This document shows positions 8,540-16,875 of a DNA stretch of 16,875 nt, piece by piece. Location: assembly GCA_964579765.1 (NCBI GenBank), contig CAZOIK010000453.1, positions 1 to 16,875 of the forward strand, given 5' to 3'. Both the position numbers and the translations under genes were made by a program. How positions within the stretch are numbered: position 1 is the first letter of the stretch; the number at the start of each line of letters is the position of its first letter. Below the pieces are notes generated by a model. It was not told the DNA's origin and searched no databases. It saw only the letters and a list, made by a program, of their open reading frames with translations. This stretch comes from DATNBT01 sp964579765. Lineage in GTDB: Bacteria; Acidobacteriota; Vicinamibacteria; Vicinamibacterales; CAVVIG01.

Positions 8540-10450
8540 ATGGCCACGACCTACACCGCCAAGGACATCACGGTTCTCGAGGGACTCGAGCCGGTCCGCA
8601 AGCGCCCCGGCATGTACATCGGCGGGGTCGGATCGGCCGGGCTGCACCATCTCGTCTGGGAAATCCTCGACAACGCGGTTGACGAGGCGATGAACGGCCA
8701 TGCGTCGAACATCGACGTCACGCTGCACGCCGACGGCACCTCGATCACGGTCGAAGACGACGGCCGCGGCGCGCCGATCGACAAGCACCCGCAGACGAAG
8801 AAGAGCGCCCTCGAGGTGATCTTCACCGTCCTGCACGCGGGTGGAAAGTTCGAGCAGGGCAACTACAAGACGGCGGGCGGCCTCCACGGCGTGGGCGCGA
8901 GCGTCGTCAACGCGCTGTCGAAGGAACTCGTCGCGACCGTCAAGCGCGACGGCGCGCAGTGGGAGATGCGCTTCAAGCAGGGCAAGCCGGTCGCGGGCCT
9001 GAAGAAGCTCGGACCGGCCCGCGGCACGGGCACAACGGTGTACTTCCGTCCCGACTCCGCGATCTTCCCGAAAATCGAGTTCGACTCTGAAACGATTCGT
9101 CAACGGCTCGAGGTCGTCAGCTATCTGCACAAAGGGATCAAAGTCACCTTCGACGACGAGACCTCCAAGCAGAAGACGACGTTTCAGCACGACGAGGGCC
9201 TCGTCGATTACCTGAAGAAGATTGTCGCCGAGCGCGGCTCGAAGCCGGTCCACGACGCGCCGTTCGTGCTCACCAAGGAAGACGGCCCTCGCGTCGATCT
9301 CGTGCTGCAGTGGACGGAGGCGACCGACGAACACGTGCGGTCGTACGTCAACGGGATCCCCACCGGATCAGGCGGCACGCACGAGAACGGCCTGCGCGCC
9401 GGCATCGGCAAGGCAATCCGGAACTTCATCGACACGCACAACCTGTCGCCGAAGGGCGTGACGCTCGTCGCCGAGGACATCCGCGAAGGCATGACGGGCG
9501 TGCTGAGTGTGTTCGTGCAGGAACCGCAGTTCCAGGGGCAGACCAAGGATCGCCTGAACAACCCGGAGCTCGTCTCGCAGATCGACGGCGTCGTGCGCCC
9601 CGCCCTCGAGCACTGGCTGAACCACAACATCAGCGTCGCCGAGGCGATCGTCGCGCGCATCATCCTCGCGGCGCGCGCGCGCGAGGCGAGCCGCGCCGCC
9701 CAGGCCGAGGTGTCGCGCAAGAGCGCGACGTCGGGCCGCCTGAACCTGCCCGGCAAGCTGAGCGACTGCACGAACCCGACGAGCGACGGCAGCGAGATCT
9801 TCATCGTCGAGGGCGACTCGGCGGGCGGATCGGCCAAGCAGGGACGCGACCGGTCGCGCCAGGCGATTCTTCCGCTGCGCGGCAAGGTGCTCAACACCGA
9901 GAGCGCGTCGCTCGCGAAGGTGCTCGAGAACAAGGAGCTCGTCGATCTCGTAACGGCGCTCGGCTGCGGTCTCGGCAAGAACTTCGAGCTGCCGCGGCTC
10001 CGCTACGGCAAGATCATCATCCTCGCGGACGCGGACTCCGACGGCAACCACATCGCGACGCTGCTGCTGACGTTCATCTACCGCCATCTCCCCCAGCTCA
10101 TTCAGAACGGCAGGGTGTATCTCGCGCAGCCGCCGCTCTATCGCATCGACATCGGCAAGGAAACACACTGGGCACTCGACGACGCGCAGCGCGACGCGAT
10201 TCTGAAGGCCAACTCGAAGAACGGCCGCGGCAGCCCGGAGATCACGCGGTTCAAGGGGCTCGGCGAGATGATGCCGAAAGTGCTCTGGGAGACGACGCTG
10301 AATCCGCGAACGCGGCGCCTGCTGCGCGTGGAGGTGACGGATCAGATCGTCACCGACCGCGTCATCAACGAGCTGATGGGAAAAGACGCGTCCGCGCGGT
10401 TCCGGTTCATCATGGAGCGCGCCGATGAAGCCGAAGAGCTCGACGTCTAG
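8540..10450 (+). CDS. parE: Type IIA DNA topoisomerase subunit B (ParE/GyrB family)
   Basis: The ATPase subunit that partners the protein at 4651 in ATP-driven strand passage. Of 636 residues, the GHKL ATPase comes first: Glu41 and Asn45 (EILDNAVDEAMNG), Asp73 in the DDGRGAP motif, and the lid GGLHGVGASVVNALS (113-127). The transducer follows, with the QTK loop at Gln334-Lys336. The TOPRIM domain starts with EGDSAGGSAKQGRDRSRQ (424-441) and has the metal triad Asp497, Asp499, Asp501. That triad is embedded in DADSDGNHI, where DADVDGAHI is commoner. FKGLGEM (571-577) and the C-terminal NPRTRRLL are typical. The length is that of ParE and short GyrB proteins; the large insert of E. coli GyrB is absent. 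The ATG follows the NYN-LOTUS stop by 3 bases, so translation is likely coupled. ParE versus GyrB cannot be settled from this window alone. Confidence 0.95.
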   Translation: MATTYTAKDITVLEGLEPVRKRPGMYIGGVGSAGLHHLVWEILDNAVDEAMNGHASNIDVTLHADGTSITVEDDGRGAPIDKHPQTKKSALEVIFTVLHAGGKFEQGNYKTAGGLHGVGASVVNALSKELVATVKRDGAQWEMRFKQGKPVAGLKKLGPARGTGTTVYFRPDSAIFPKIEFDSETIRQRLEVVSYLHKGIKVTFDDETSKQKTTFQHDEGLVDYLKKIVAERGSKPVHDAPFVLTKEDGPRVDLVLQWTEATDEHVRSYVNGIPTGSGGTHENGLRAGIGKAIRNFIDTHNLSPKGVTLVAEDIREGMTGVLSVFVQEPQFQGQTKDRLNNPELVSQIDGVVRPALEHWLNHNISVAEAIVARIILAARAREASRAAQAEVSRKSATSGRLNLPGKLSDCTNPTSDGSEIFIVEGDSAGGSAKQGRDRSRQAILPLRGKVLNTESASLAKVLENKELVDLVTALGCGLGKNFELPRLRYGKIIILADADSDGNHIATLLLTFIYRHLPQLIQNGRVYLAQPPLYRIDIGKETHWALDDAQRDAILKANSKNGRGSPEITRFKGLGEMMPKVLWETTLNPRTRRLLRVEVTDQIVTDRVINELMGKDASARFRFIMERADEAEELDV

Positions 10451-10513
10451 CGTGCGCTGAGGGCGAAGGCCGAGGGCCACCTGCCGCTCACCGTTCCCGT
10501 CAACCCGTTCCGC

Positions 10514-11638
10514 ATGGCCGCGTTCGGCGCGGCCGTCATCTGCGCGCTGCTGCTCCTGCAGTATGCGCACCGCCGCAAACCGTTCATCCTTGTGTGGGCC
10601 GCGGGCTGGCTCGTGCTGGCGCCGATGAGCCTCGCAATCGCGGAGCCCTACACGTCGCGACTGGCGGGTGACTTCGCGATCGGCCTCTCACAGCTTCTGC
10701 GGATTGTCAGCGGCGTCCTGTTCCTCTGGAGCGGCGATCTGTACCGCCAGACGCGCTTCGTGCGGGCGTCGCGGTGGCGCTGGGCCGCAGGCGTGGCGGT
10801 GTGGTTCGTGGTGGCGCCGATGCTGTTCGGACCGCCGGCGGTCGTCTCACCAGGCTACGCGCTGTCGGCGGCCGTACTCGCGGGCGCGGGCGCAATGTAC
10901 GCCGCGGTGCTGATCGAGCGGAGGATGATCGGCGCCGGACTCGTCGCCTTCGTGCTGTTCGGCGTCGCGGTGTCGAATCTCGCCTCGGTCTTCGCGTCGG
11001 CGCGCGTCAGCGGCACGGCCGACTTCAGCTTCGACATCTTCACGCTGAACGCCGTGCTGTACATTTTCGGCGCCGTGGGCATCCACCTGCTGGTGTTCGA
11101 GGACATGACGTACGAGCTGCGCGCGACCAACCGCCGCCTCGAAGCGGCGCAGCGCGAACTCGTGCAGGCGGCGATCACCGACCCACTGACTACCTGCCAC
11201 AATCGCCGCTTCTTCGAGCAGGTCGGCGATCGCGAGCTGCAGCGGCATGCGCGCTTCGAGCTGCCGTTGTCGCTGCTCTTCGTGGACGTCAACCGGTTCA
11301 AGGCGATCAACGACACGCTCGGGCACGAAGCCGGGGACCACGTGCTCGTGTACGTCGCGCGGTTTCTGAAGCGCCACATCCGGGAGGCCGACTACGTGTT
11401 CCGCTGGGGCGGCGACGAGTTTCTGGTGCTGATCACCTGCACGGGCCGCGAGGCACAGAAGAAGGCGGCGCAGCTCAAGGCCGCGTTCGATGCGGCGCCT
11501 GAGGCCGTCGATCTGCCGCCCGGCATCGGCCTGAGCGTCGGCTGGACGGAGGTGCCTGCCGGAACGACTGACCTGCTGCCGCTGATTCGCGAAGCCGACG
11601 AGCGGATGTACAGGGACAAGGGCACGAGGACGAGATAA
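10514..11638 (+). CDS. Membrane-bound diguanylate cyclase (GGDEF domain)
   Basis: Predicted to make cyclic di-GMP from two GTP at the inner membrane. The first 195 or so of 374 residues hold about six hydrophobic helices (near 5-17, 24-42, 56-73, 92-108, 116-134 and 139-160) plus one at about 176-195; no known sensor family is recognised. A short coiled linker (about 200-220) leads to the GGDEF domain. It begins at DPLTTCHNRR (223-232), contains FVDVNRFKAINDTLGHEAGD (256-275), and has an intact WGGDEF (298-303). The RxxD inhibitory site (Arg290-Asp293) lies five residues ahead of GGDEF, so product feedback inhibition is expected. The ATG at 10514 lacks a ribosome-binding site. The frame is open back to the subunit B stop, and a CTG at 10481 is a possible alternative start. 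It lies 63 bp after subunit B and may be the last gene of that operon. Confidence 0.9.
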   Translation: MAAFGAAVICALLLLQYAHRRKPFILVWAAGWLVLAPMSLAIAEPYTSRLAGDFAIGLSQLLRIVSGVLFLWSGDLYRQTRFVRASRWRWAAGVAVWFVVAPMLFGPPAVVSPGYALSAAVLAGAGAMYAAVLIERRMIGAGLVAFVLFGVAVSNLASVFASARVSGTADFSFDIFTLNAVLYIFGAVGIHLLVFEDMTYELRATNRRLEAAQRELVQAAITDPLTTCHNRRFFEQVGDRELQRHARFELPLSLLFVDVNRFKAINDTLGHEAGDHVLVYVARFLKRHIREADYVFRWGGDEFLVLITCTGREAQKKAAQLKAAFDAAPEAVDLPPGIGLSVGWTEVPAGTTDLLPLIREADERMYRDKGTRTR

Positions 11639-11640
11639 CG

Positions 11641-11853
11641 TCATGGGTTCAGCAGTGCGCGCGCGCGGGCGGCGTCGGGTTCGCGCACGAACAGGCGAAT
11701 AGCGCCCGCCATCCACAGACCGGGCTGCAGGCCGCCCGCATCGTCGCCGGAGACGTACGATTCGATGTCCGCGGCCTCGAGCGCACCCTGGGCGATCTCC
11801 GCCTCGATCCTGTTCGGGAATTCTCCGACGGCGACGAGCTTCACGTCCTCCAT
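11641..11853 (-). CDS. Small DUF2007-like protein
   Basis: A 70-residue protein. It begins MEDVKLVAVGEFPNRIEAEI, continues with a helix (AQGALEAADIESYVSGDD) and ends in a strand and helix (IRLFVREPDAARARALL). This is the layout of DUF2007, a small ferredoxin-like fold often named putative signal-transducing protein; its actual role is not established. The ATG at 11853 is preferred over an in-frame ATG at 11880, because the latter would overlap the divergent asparaginase start and add residues not seen in the family. An AGGA lies 8 bases upstream of the chosen ATG. The gene is convergent with the diguanylate cyclase, with only 2 bp between the stop codons. Confidence 0.78.
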   Translation of the reverse strand: MEDVKLVAVGEFPNRIEAEIAQGALEAADIESYVSGDDAGGLQPGLWMAGAIRLFVREPDAARARALLNP

Positions 11854-11870
11854 CTCCCGTATCCTACGAC
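11854..11870. promoter_or_regulatory. 17-bp divergent start region with overlapping -10-like boxes
   Basis: The gap between the two start codons carries TATCCT on the plus strand (11860-11865) and TAGGAT on the minus strand (11866-11861); each matches four of six -10 bases. Each lies 5 to 7 bases before its ATG, which would give leaderless mRNAs on both sides. The matches are weak, and any -35 box would lie inside the opposite gene. Confidence 0.3.
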
Positions 11871-12374
11871 ATGGCCGCACAGTCGCTCGCGATTCTCGTC
11901 ACCGGCGGGACTTTCGACAAGCAGTACGACGAGCTGACCGGGACGCTCGCATTCGGGGAGACGCACGTGCCGGAGATGTTGCGGCTCGGACGCTGTCGGC
12001 TCGACCTAGAGGTCCGGCCCCTCATGATGATCGACAGCCTCGAGATGACGGACTCTGGCCGCCGCACGATCGCCGATGCATGCCTCGGCGCGCGCGAAGC
12101 GCGAATCGTCGTCACGCACGGGACGGACACGATGGTCGAGACGGCGCGCGCGCTCGCCGCCGCCGTGTCGCCCTCGGCCGGCAAGACGATCGTGCTGACC
12201 GGCGCGATGGTGCCGTATGCGTTCGGCAGCTCGGACGGGCTGTTCAATCTCGGCAGCGCGCTGTCGTTCGCGCAGGCCCTGCCGCCGGGGGTGTACGTCG
12301 CCATGAACGGACGATGCTTCGACTGGGACGACGTGCGGAAGAACCGCGAGACGGGCGTGTTCGAGCGCCTATAA
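11871..12374 (+). CDS. One-domain asparaginase-family protein (N-terminal domain only)
   Basis: A 167-residue protein matching the N-terminal catalytic domain of type I/II L-asparaginases, which hydrolyse asparagine to aspartate and ammonia. The residues of the catalytic site are all visible. They are Thr14 in VTGGTFDK, Tyr19 in the flexible loop, Ser56 in MIDSLEM, Thr85 and Asp86 in VTHGTDTMVETA, and Lys105 ahead of IVLTGAMVPYAFGSSDG. Ordinary enzymes are about 320-350 aa and have a C-terminal domain that helps bind substrate across the dimer; it is missing here. Such short forms exist as stand-alone proteins in several bacteria, so this need not be a broken gene, and the frame ends in a clean stop. 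Activity is uncertain. The ATG has no ribosome-binding site and lies just after a weak -10-like box. Its stop overlaps the convergent GNAT stop by 6 bp. Confidence 0.87.
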   Translation: MAAQSLAILVTGGTFDKQYDELTGTLAFGETHVPEMLRLGRCRLDLEVRPLMMIDSLEMTDSGRRTIADACLGAREARIVVTHGTDTMVETARALAAAVSPSAGKTIVLTGAMVPYAFGSSDGLFNLGSALSFAQALPPGVYVAMNGRCFDWDDVRKNRETGVFERL

Positions 12375-12965
12375 CGTCGCCTGCACCACGGTCTTCGCGC
12401 TGCGGTGAGTGCCGAGGACCTCGGGGTGCAGCTTCTTGCTCAGATACACCTTCGACTCGGCGTTGTCGCTGAGATTCCGCTCGTACTTCACGACCTCGAA
12501 GCGCAGGTGGTCGAGCGTGCCGCGCATCTCGTAGAACTTGTTCTTCGTCTTGACGACGATCTCGTCGAAGCCCTGTTCGATCGCCCACGCTTCCTGCTGC
12601 TCGGTGAGCGCGCGAAAGTGCCCCTGGCCGCGCCAGTCGCGCCTGGTGCCGCCGATCCACGTGTAGAGCACCTTCCGGCCGTCGAACTGCACGTGATCGC
12701 GCAAGCGGTGCACCAGGTCCGCCAGCTTGGCCTCGTCCTCTGCCACCCTGATTTCGTGACCGACTTTGTAGGACACGGGAACAACCGTGCCGGGATCGTC
12801 GGGCAGCGACCCGCTGGCGATGAGGATCGAGTGCTGGCGGTTCGCCAGCCGACGGACGATCTCCGTGGCCGTCTTCTTGCGCGGGAACTCGCCGAAGTAT
12901 TCCTCGATGTACTGGATCTCGAGCGCGCCCTGCTCGAGCTCGTAGTTCGTGATGAGATATTCCAC
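12369..12965 (-). CDS. GNAT-family N-acetyltransferase
   Basis: A 198-residue protein with a GCN5-type fold that should move an acetyl group from acetyl-CoA to an unknown amine. The acetyl-CoA binding loop is visible as RRDWRGQGHFRAL (108-120), followed by the helix TEQQEAWAIEQGFDEIVVKT and then KNKFYEMRGTLDHLRFEVV. This is the arrangement where the family usually has the late helix and 'GF' strand. The start is taken as a GTG at 12965; no ATG occurs before the fold begins, and further upstream the frame is overprinted on the glnS 3' end. The gene starts 7 bp after the glnS stop, so the two probably form an operon. Its stop overlaps the convergent asparaginase stop. The substrate cannot be named from sequence. 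Confidence 0.82.
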   Translation of the reverse strand: MEYLITNYELEQGALEIQYIEEYFGEFPRKKTATEIVRRLANRQHSILIASGSLPDDPGTVVPVSYKVGHEIRVAEDEAKLADLVHRLRDHVQFDGRKVLYTWIGGTRRDWRGQGHFRALTEQQEAWAIEQGFDEIVVKTKNKFYEMRGTLDHLRFEVVKYERNLSDNAESKVYLSKKLHPEVLGTHRSAKTVVQATL

Positions 12966-12972
12966 GCCTGTC

Positions 12973-14715
<1,743 letters not shown>

Positions 14716-14718
14716 TAC

Positions 14719-14730
14719 ATTCTATAAGAT
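14719..14730. promoter_or_regulatory. Shared AT-rich -10 region between glnS and the sulfurtransferase
   Basis: The plus strand reads TATAAG at 14723-14728 (five of six -10 bases) and the minus strand reads TAGAAT at 14724-14719 (five of six). The two boxes overlap by two bases, so the two genes would have face-to-face promoters. The plus transcript would start near 14735 and keep the ribosome-binding site. The minus transcript would start near 14712, at or inside the first glnS codon. Confidence 0.4.
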
Positions 14731-14740
14731 GCACGGCGGC

Positions 14741-14746
14741 GGGAGG
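14741..14746 (+). promoter_or_regulatory. Ribosome-binding site for the sulfurtransferase
   Basis: GGGAGG ends 5 bases before the GTG at 14752. It supports this GTG as the true start. Confidence 0.6.
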
Positions 14747-14751
14747 TTGAG

Positions 14752-15603
14752 GTGGCGTTCACGACGGTTGTCAGCACGGATGATCTTGCGGCGCATGCGA
14801 CCGATCCGGCCTGGGCGATCGTGGACTGTCGGTTTCAGCTGGCCGACGACACATGGGGCGAACGCGAGTACTCAGCGGGGCACCTGCCGCGCGCCGTCTA
14901 TGCGCATCTGGGACGCGACCTGTCCGGTCCGATGAACGGCCGCAACGGACGGCATCCGCTTCCCGATCCGGACGCGGCCGCCCGGACGTTCGGCCGCCTC
15001 GGCATCGCAAACGGGATGCAGGTGGTCGCCTACGATCAGGATACGGGGAGCTTCGCAAGCCGACTGTGGTGGATGCTGCGCTGGCTCGGGCACGACGCGG
15101 TCGCGGTGCTCGACGGCGGCTTTGCGAAATGGACGGCCGAGCATCGCGCCGTTGAGGCAGGCGCCGCCACGCCGGCCGCGCGGCGTTTCGTCGGCCAGCC
15201 AAGACCGCAGATGACGATCGACGCGGCGGAAGTCGCGCGTCTGCTCCGCCGCCCTGACACACTCCTGCTCGACGCGCGCGCGCCTGAACGGTATCGCGGG
15301 GACGTGGAGCCGATCGACCGCGTGCCGGGACACATTCCCGGCGCGGCCAACTACTTCTTCCAGCAGAACGTCTCTGACCGCGGCGTGCTGCGATCGCCCG
15401 GCGAGTTGCGGGACCAGTTGTCCGTCGTGCTCGGCGAAGTGCCGGCGGATCGCGTCGTCTGCTATTGCGGATCAGGCGTTACGGCGTGCCACAACCTGCT
15501 CGCGCTGGAACGTGCGGGCCTGCCGGGCGCGAAGTTGTATGCGGGGTCGTGGAGCGAGTGGTCGAGCGATCCCTCGCGGCCGGTGGATCGCTCGAAGGCC
15601 TAG
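14752..15603 (+). CDS. Two-domain rhodanese, probable 3-mercaptopyruvate sulfurtransferase
   Basis: Transfers sulfur from 3-mercaptopyruvate (or thiosulfate) to thiols or cyanide through a cysteine persulfide. The 283-residue product has the usual tandem rhodanese layout. The non-catalytic domain covers about residues 5-130 (WAIVDCRFQL, YSAGHLPRAVYAHL, VVAYDQDTG, LDGGFAKW). The catalytic domain covers about 152-280 (LLLDARAPERYRGDVEPIDR, GHIPGAANYFF). The active loop is CGSGVTA with Cys239. CG(S/T)GVTA is the form found in mercaptopyruvate sulfurtransferases such as SseA, while thiosulfate enzymes usually have CRxGxxR-type loops. Substrate preference is therefore inferred from this loop. It starts at a GTG with a good ribosome-binding site, diverges from glnS, and shares its CTAG end with the convergent GNAT gene. 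It is likely cytoplasmic, with no signal peptide. Confidence 0.93.
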   Translation: MAFTTVVSTDDLAAHATDPAWAIVDCRFQLADDTWGEREYSAGHLPRAVYAHLGRDLSGPMNGRNGRHPLPDPDAAARTFGRLGIANGMQVVAYDQDTGSFASRLWWMLRWLGHDAVAVLDGGFAKWTAEHRAVEAGAATPAARRFVGQPRPQMTIDAAEVARLLRRPDTLLLDARAPERYRGDVEPIDRVPGHIPGAANYFFQQNVSDRGVLRSPGELRDQLSVVLGEVPADRVVCYCGSGVTACHNLLALERAGLPGAKLYAGSWSEWSSDPSRPVDRSKA

Positions 15604-16241
15604 TGCACGTGCGGACGGCGTCCGCGCCAGTCCGCACGAAGAATCGCGAAGAGGACTTGATCGTAGTGGCGGCCGTTCTTGGAGAACGACTGCCGCAGCA
15701 CGCCCTCCTGGACGGCGCCGACTTTCAGCAGCGCGCCGTGTCCGCGCCCGTTCTGCACCGCGGCGCGCGCCTCGAGACGGCGGATGCCCAGCGTCTCGAA
15801 ACTGAACTCGAGCACCAGCCGGGCGCTCGACTCGAACACGCCCGTTCCCCAGAACTGCGAGCCGATGGCGAATCCCCATTCGGCCGTGTCGAGTCCGGTA
15901 GACAGATCGCGCACCTGGAAGATGCCGATCGCCGTGTCGAATCCCTTCAGCGTGACGGCAAAGCACGCGTACTTGCCGGCCGCGCGCTCGCGGTGAGTCC
16001 AAGCGATGAACCGCTCAAACCCTTCGACCGTCGTCGGCGGCGGCGAGATGAAGCGCGCCACTTCCTCGGTCGTGAGCAGGGTGAACAGCGAGGGAGCGTC
16101 CGTGGTGCGGAGGTCGCGAAGCACGACCGATCCACTCGTCAGGACGGGCAGACCCGCTCGCCAGTCGCTGCTGATGACTTCTTCGTGAACGACCGGACGC
16201 ATCTCGGCGTCAGGTCGGTCACGATAGGGCATCTTCTCCAT
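15600..16241 (-). CDS. GNAT acetyltransferase, RimJ/RimL-like
   Basis: A 213-residue protein resembling the acetyltransferases that modify ribosomal protein N-termini or antibiotics. TSGSVVLRDLRTTDAPSLFT (35-54) is the opening strand and helix, and ISPPPTTVEGFERFIAWTHR (65-84) the following helix pair. AEWGFAIGSQFWGTGVFESS (120-139) holds a modified acetyl-CoA loop where the family usually has Q/R-x-x-G-x-G/A. LGIRRLEARAAVQNGRGHGA (151-170) and LLKVGAVQEGVLRQSF are the late family blocks. The substrate is unknown. In-frame ATGs at 16241, 16232 and 16202 all precede the fold; the first is used here. The gene lies 23 bp downstream of the WGT-repeat gene on the same strand, so it may be read from the same transcript. 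Its TAG shares the palindrome CTAG with the sulfurtransferase stop. Confidence 0.85.
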   Translation of the reverse strand: MEKMPYRDRPDAEMRPVVHEEVISSDWRAGLPVLTSGSVVLRDLRTTDAPSLFTLLTTEEVARFISPPPTTVEGFERFIAWTHRERAAGKYACFAVTLKGFDTAIGIFQVRDLSTGLDTAEWGFAIGSQFWGTGVFESSARLVLEFSFETLGIRRLEARAAVQNGRGHGALLKVGAVQEGVLRQSFSKNGRHYDQVLFAILRADWRGRRPHVH

Positions 16242-16264
16242 GGCTTTGCTGGTCTCAGCGCTCG

Positions 16265-16875
16265 CTAGTTGCTCGGCGTCGTCGTCGTGTTCGGATCCAG
16301 CGTCGTGGCCGGATCCGTCGTGGCGACCGAGTCCGTCGTGCTAGCCGGATCGGTCGTCGTCACAGGATCGGTCGTCACGGTCGTCGTGCCAGAATCCGTC
16401 GTGCTGGAGTCAGTCGTACTCGGATCCGACGTGGTCGTCGTGCTCGAATCCGAGGTCGTGGTGGCCGTGCTCGCGTCGGAGGTCGATGTCAACGGGGCGG
16501 GCGGCGCGGACACCGTGACATGGGTGACCGCTGATTCCGTCAACCGCAGGAGCGTGCGATCCTTCAGCTTGTCAAAGATCGTCGCGCCAGGCAGAAGGAC
16601 TTTGGTGCCGTCGGGCGACTCTTCCCACACTAGGCTGAGCGAACCGTTGGTGCCCCAGATGATGTTGTCGCCGTCGGCCGTGCCCCAGACGATGTTGTCG
16701 CCATCGTCGGTGCCCCACACGATGTTGTCGCTGTCGTCGGTGCCCCACACGATGTTATCGGCGTCGTCGGTGCCCCAGACGATGTTGTCGTCATCGGCAG
16801 TGCCCCAGACGATGTTGTCGTCGCCGTCATCGGTGCCCCAGACGATGTTGTCGCCGTCGTCCGTGCCCCACACGA
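16265..16875 (-). CDS. C-terminal part of a DNIVWGT decapeptide-repeat protein (5' end outside window)
   Basis: The frame enters from the right edge and ends at a TAG at 16265; the N-terminus is not in the window, and a GTG at 16873 is an internal Val codon. The visible part has three zones. First come seven full units of a 10-residue repeat of the form DDxDNIVWGT, one of them 11 residues. Next is a non-repeat stretch of about 45 residues (SLSLVWEESPDGTKVLLPGA and onward, to HVTV). Last is a tail of about 80 residues made almost only of Ser, Thr, Asp, Pro and Ala. I recall similar WGT repeats at the C-termini of acidobacterial subtilisin-like (S8) peptidases, so a secreted protease is a plausible identity, but no catalytic domain is visible here. 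The repeats are acidic and might bind calcium; that is inference. No PEP-CTERM, LPxTG or similar sorting end is seen. Confidence 0.8.
   Translation of the reverse strand, partial: VWGTDDGDNIVWGTDDGDDNIVWGTADDDNIVWGTDDADNIVWGTDDSDNIVWGTDDGDNIVWGTADGDNIIWGTNGSLSLVWEESPDGTKVLLPGATIFDKLKDRTLLRLTESAVTHVTVSAPPAPLTSTSDASTATTTSDSSTTTTSDPSTTDSSTTDSGTTTVTTDPVTTTDPASTTDSVATTDPATTLDPNTTTTPSN
16650..16875 (-). repeat. Tandem 30-bp coding repeats
   Basis: Contiguous copies, read on the plus strand as GTGCCCCA(G/C)A(C/T)GATGTT and onward, start at 16650, 16680, 16710, 16740, 16770, 16800, 16833 and 16863. All are 30 bp except the one at 16800 (33 bp, one extra codon), and the last is cut by the window end. 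The first 18 or so bases are nearly fixed, while the last 10-12 vary and encode the D/A/S/G positions. The array continues beyond the window. Confidence 0.95.

Noticed and set aside
9669..9682. Alternating GC runs, here and near 11656 and 15280, as possible Z-DNA or regulatory tracts
   Set aside because: They are short, lie within coding sequence, and encode expected Ala/Arg codons in a GC-rich genome.
16650..16875. Regular 30-bp repeats considered as a CRISPR array
   Set aside because: The units are contiguous with no unique spacers and keep an open reading frame that encodes a decapeptide repeat.

Overview
The window is a GC-rich, gene-dense bacterial chromosome segment. Intergenic gaps are very small, and several genes meet at overlapping stop codons or nearly touching starts. 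Protein content suggests an acidobacterium, possibly of the Vicinamibacteria. The clues are a HEAT/DUF349-type protein, a C-terminal 'DNIVWGT' decapeptide repeat protein of a kind I remember from that group, a type III glutamine synthetase, and a bacterial GlnRS. This placement is an inference from recalled families, not a measured assignment. No tRNA, rRNA, insertion sequence, phage gene or CRISPR array was seen.

Layout. Positions 1-1346 (minus) hold a peroxiredoxin whose stop overlaps the start of a HEAT/DUF349 protein that runs off the left edge. Positions 1543-2205 (plus) encode a Nudix CoA pyrophosphatase. Positions 2206-2361 form a promoter region with a dyad, leading into type III glutamine synthetase (2362-4533). 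A G-rich intergenic stretch with five GGCGGGA boxes (4543-4630) follows. Positions 4651-11638 are a plus-strand run: type IIA topoisomerase subunit A, a NYN nuclease with two LOTUS/OST-HTH domains, topoisomerase subunit B, and a membrane diguanylate cyclase. A small DUF2007-like gene (minus) and a one-domain asparaginase (plus) then diverge from a 17-bp gap. Next on the minus strand come glutaminyl-tRNA synthetase and, 7 bp downstream of it, a GNAT acetyltransferase. A 3-mercaptopyruvate sulfurtransferase-like rhodanese (plus) diverges from glnS over a shared AT-rich promoter. The right end (minus) has a second GNAT gene downstream of the 3' part of the WGT-repeat protein.

How the genes fit together. 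Most are housekeeping: DNA topology (the two topoisomerase subunits), nitrogen assimilation (GS III), Gln-tRNA charging, redox and sulfur chemistry, and nucleotide clean-up. The least ordinary item is the NYN-LOTUS putative RNase placed between the two topoisomerase subunits with operon-like spacing. Next are the G-rich repeat patch just upstream of that operon and the decapeptide-repeat protein at the right edge. Several genes appear to have little or no 5' leader, with -10-like boxes lying directly before the start codon.
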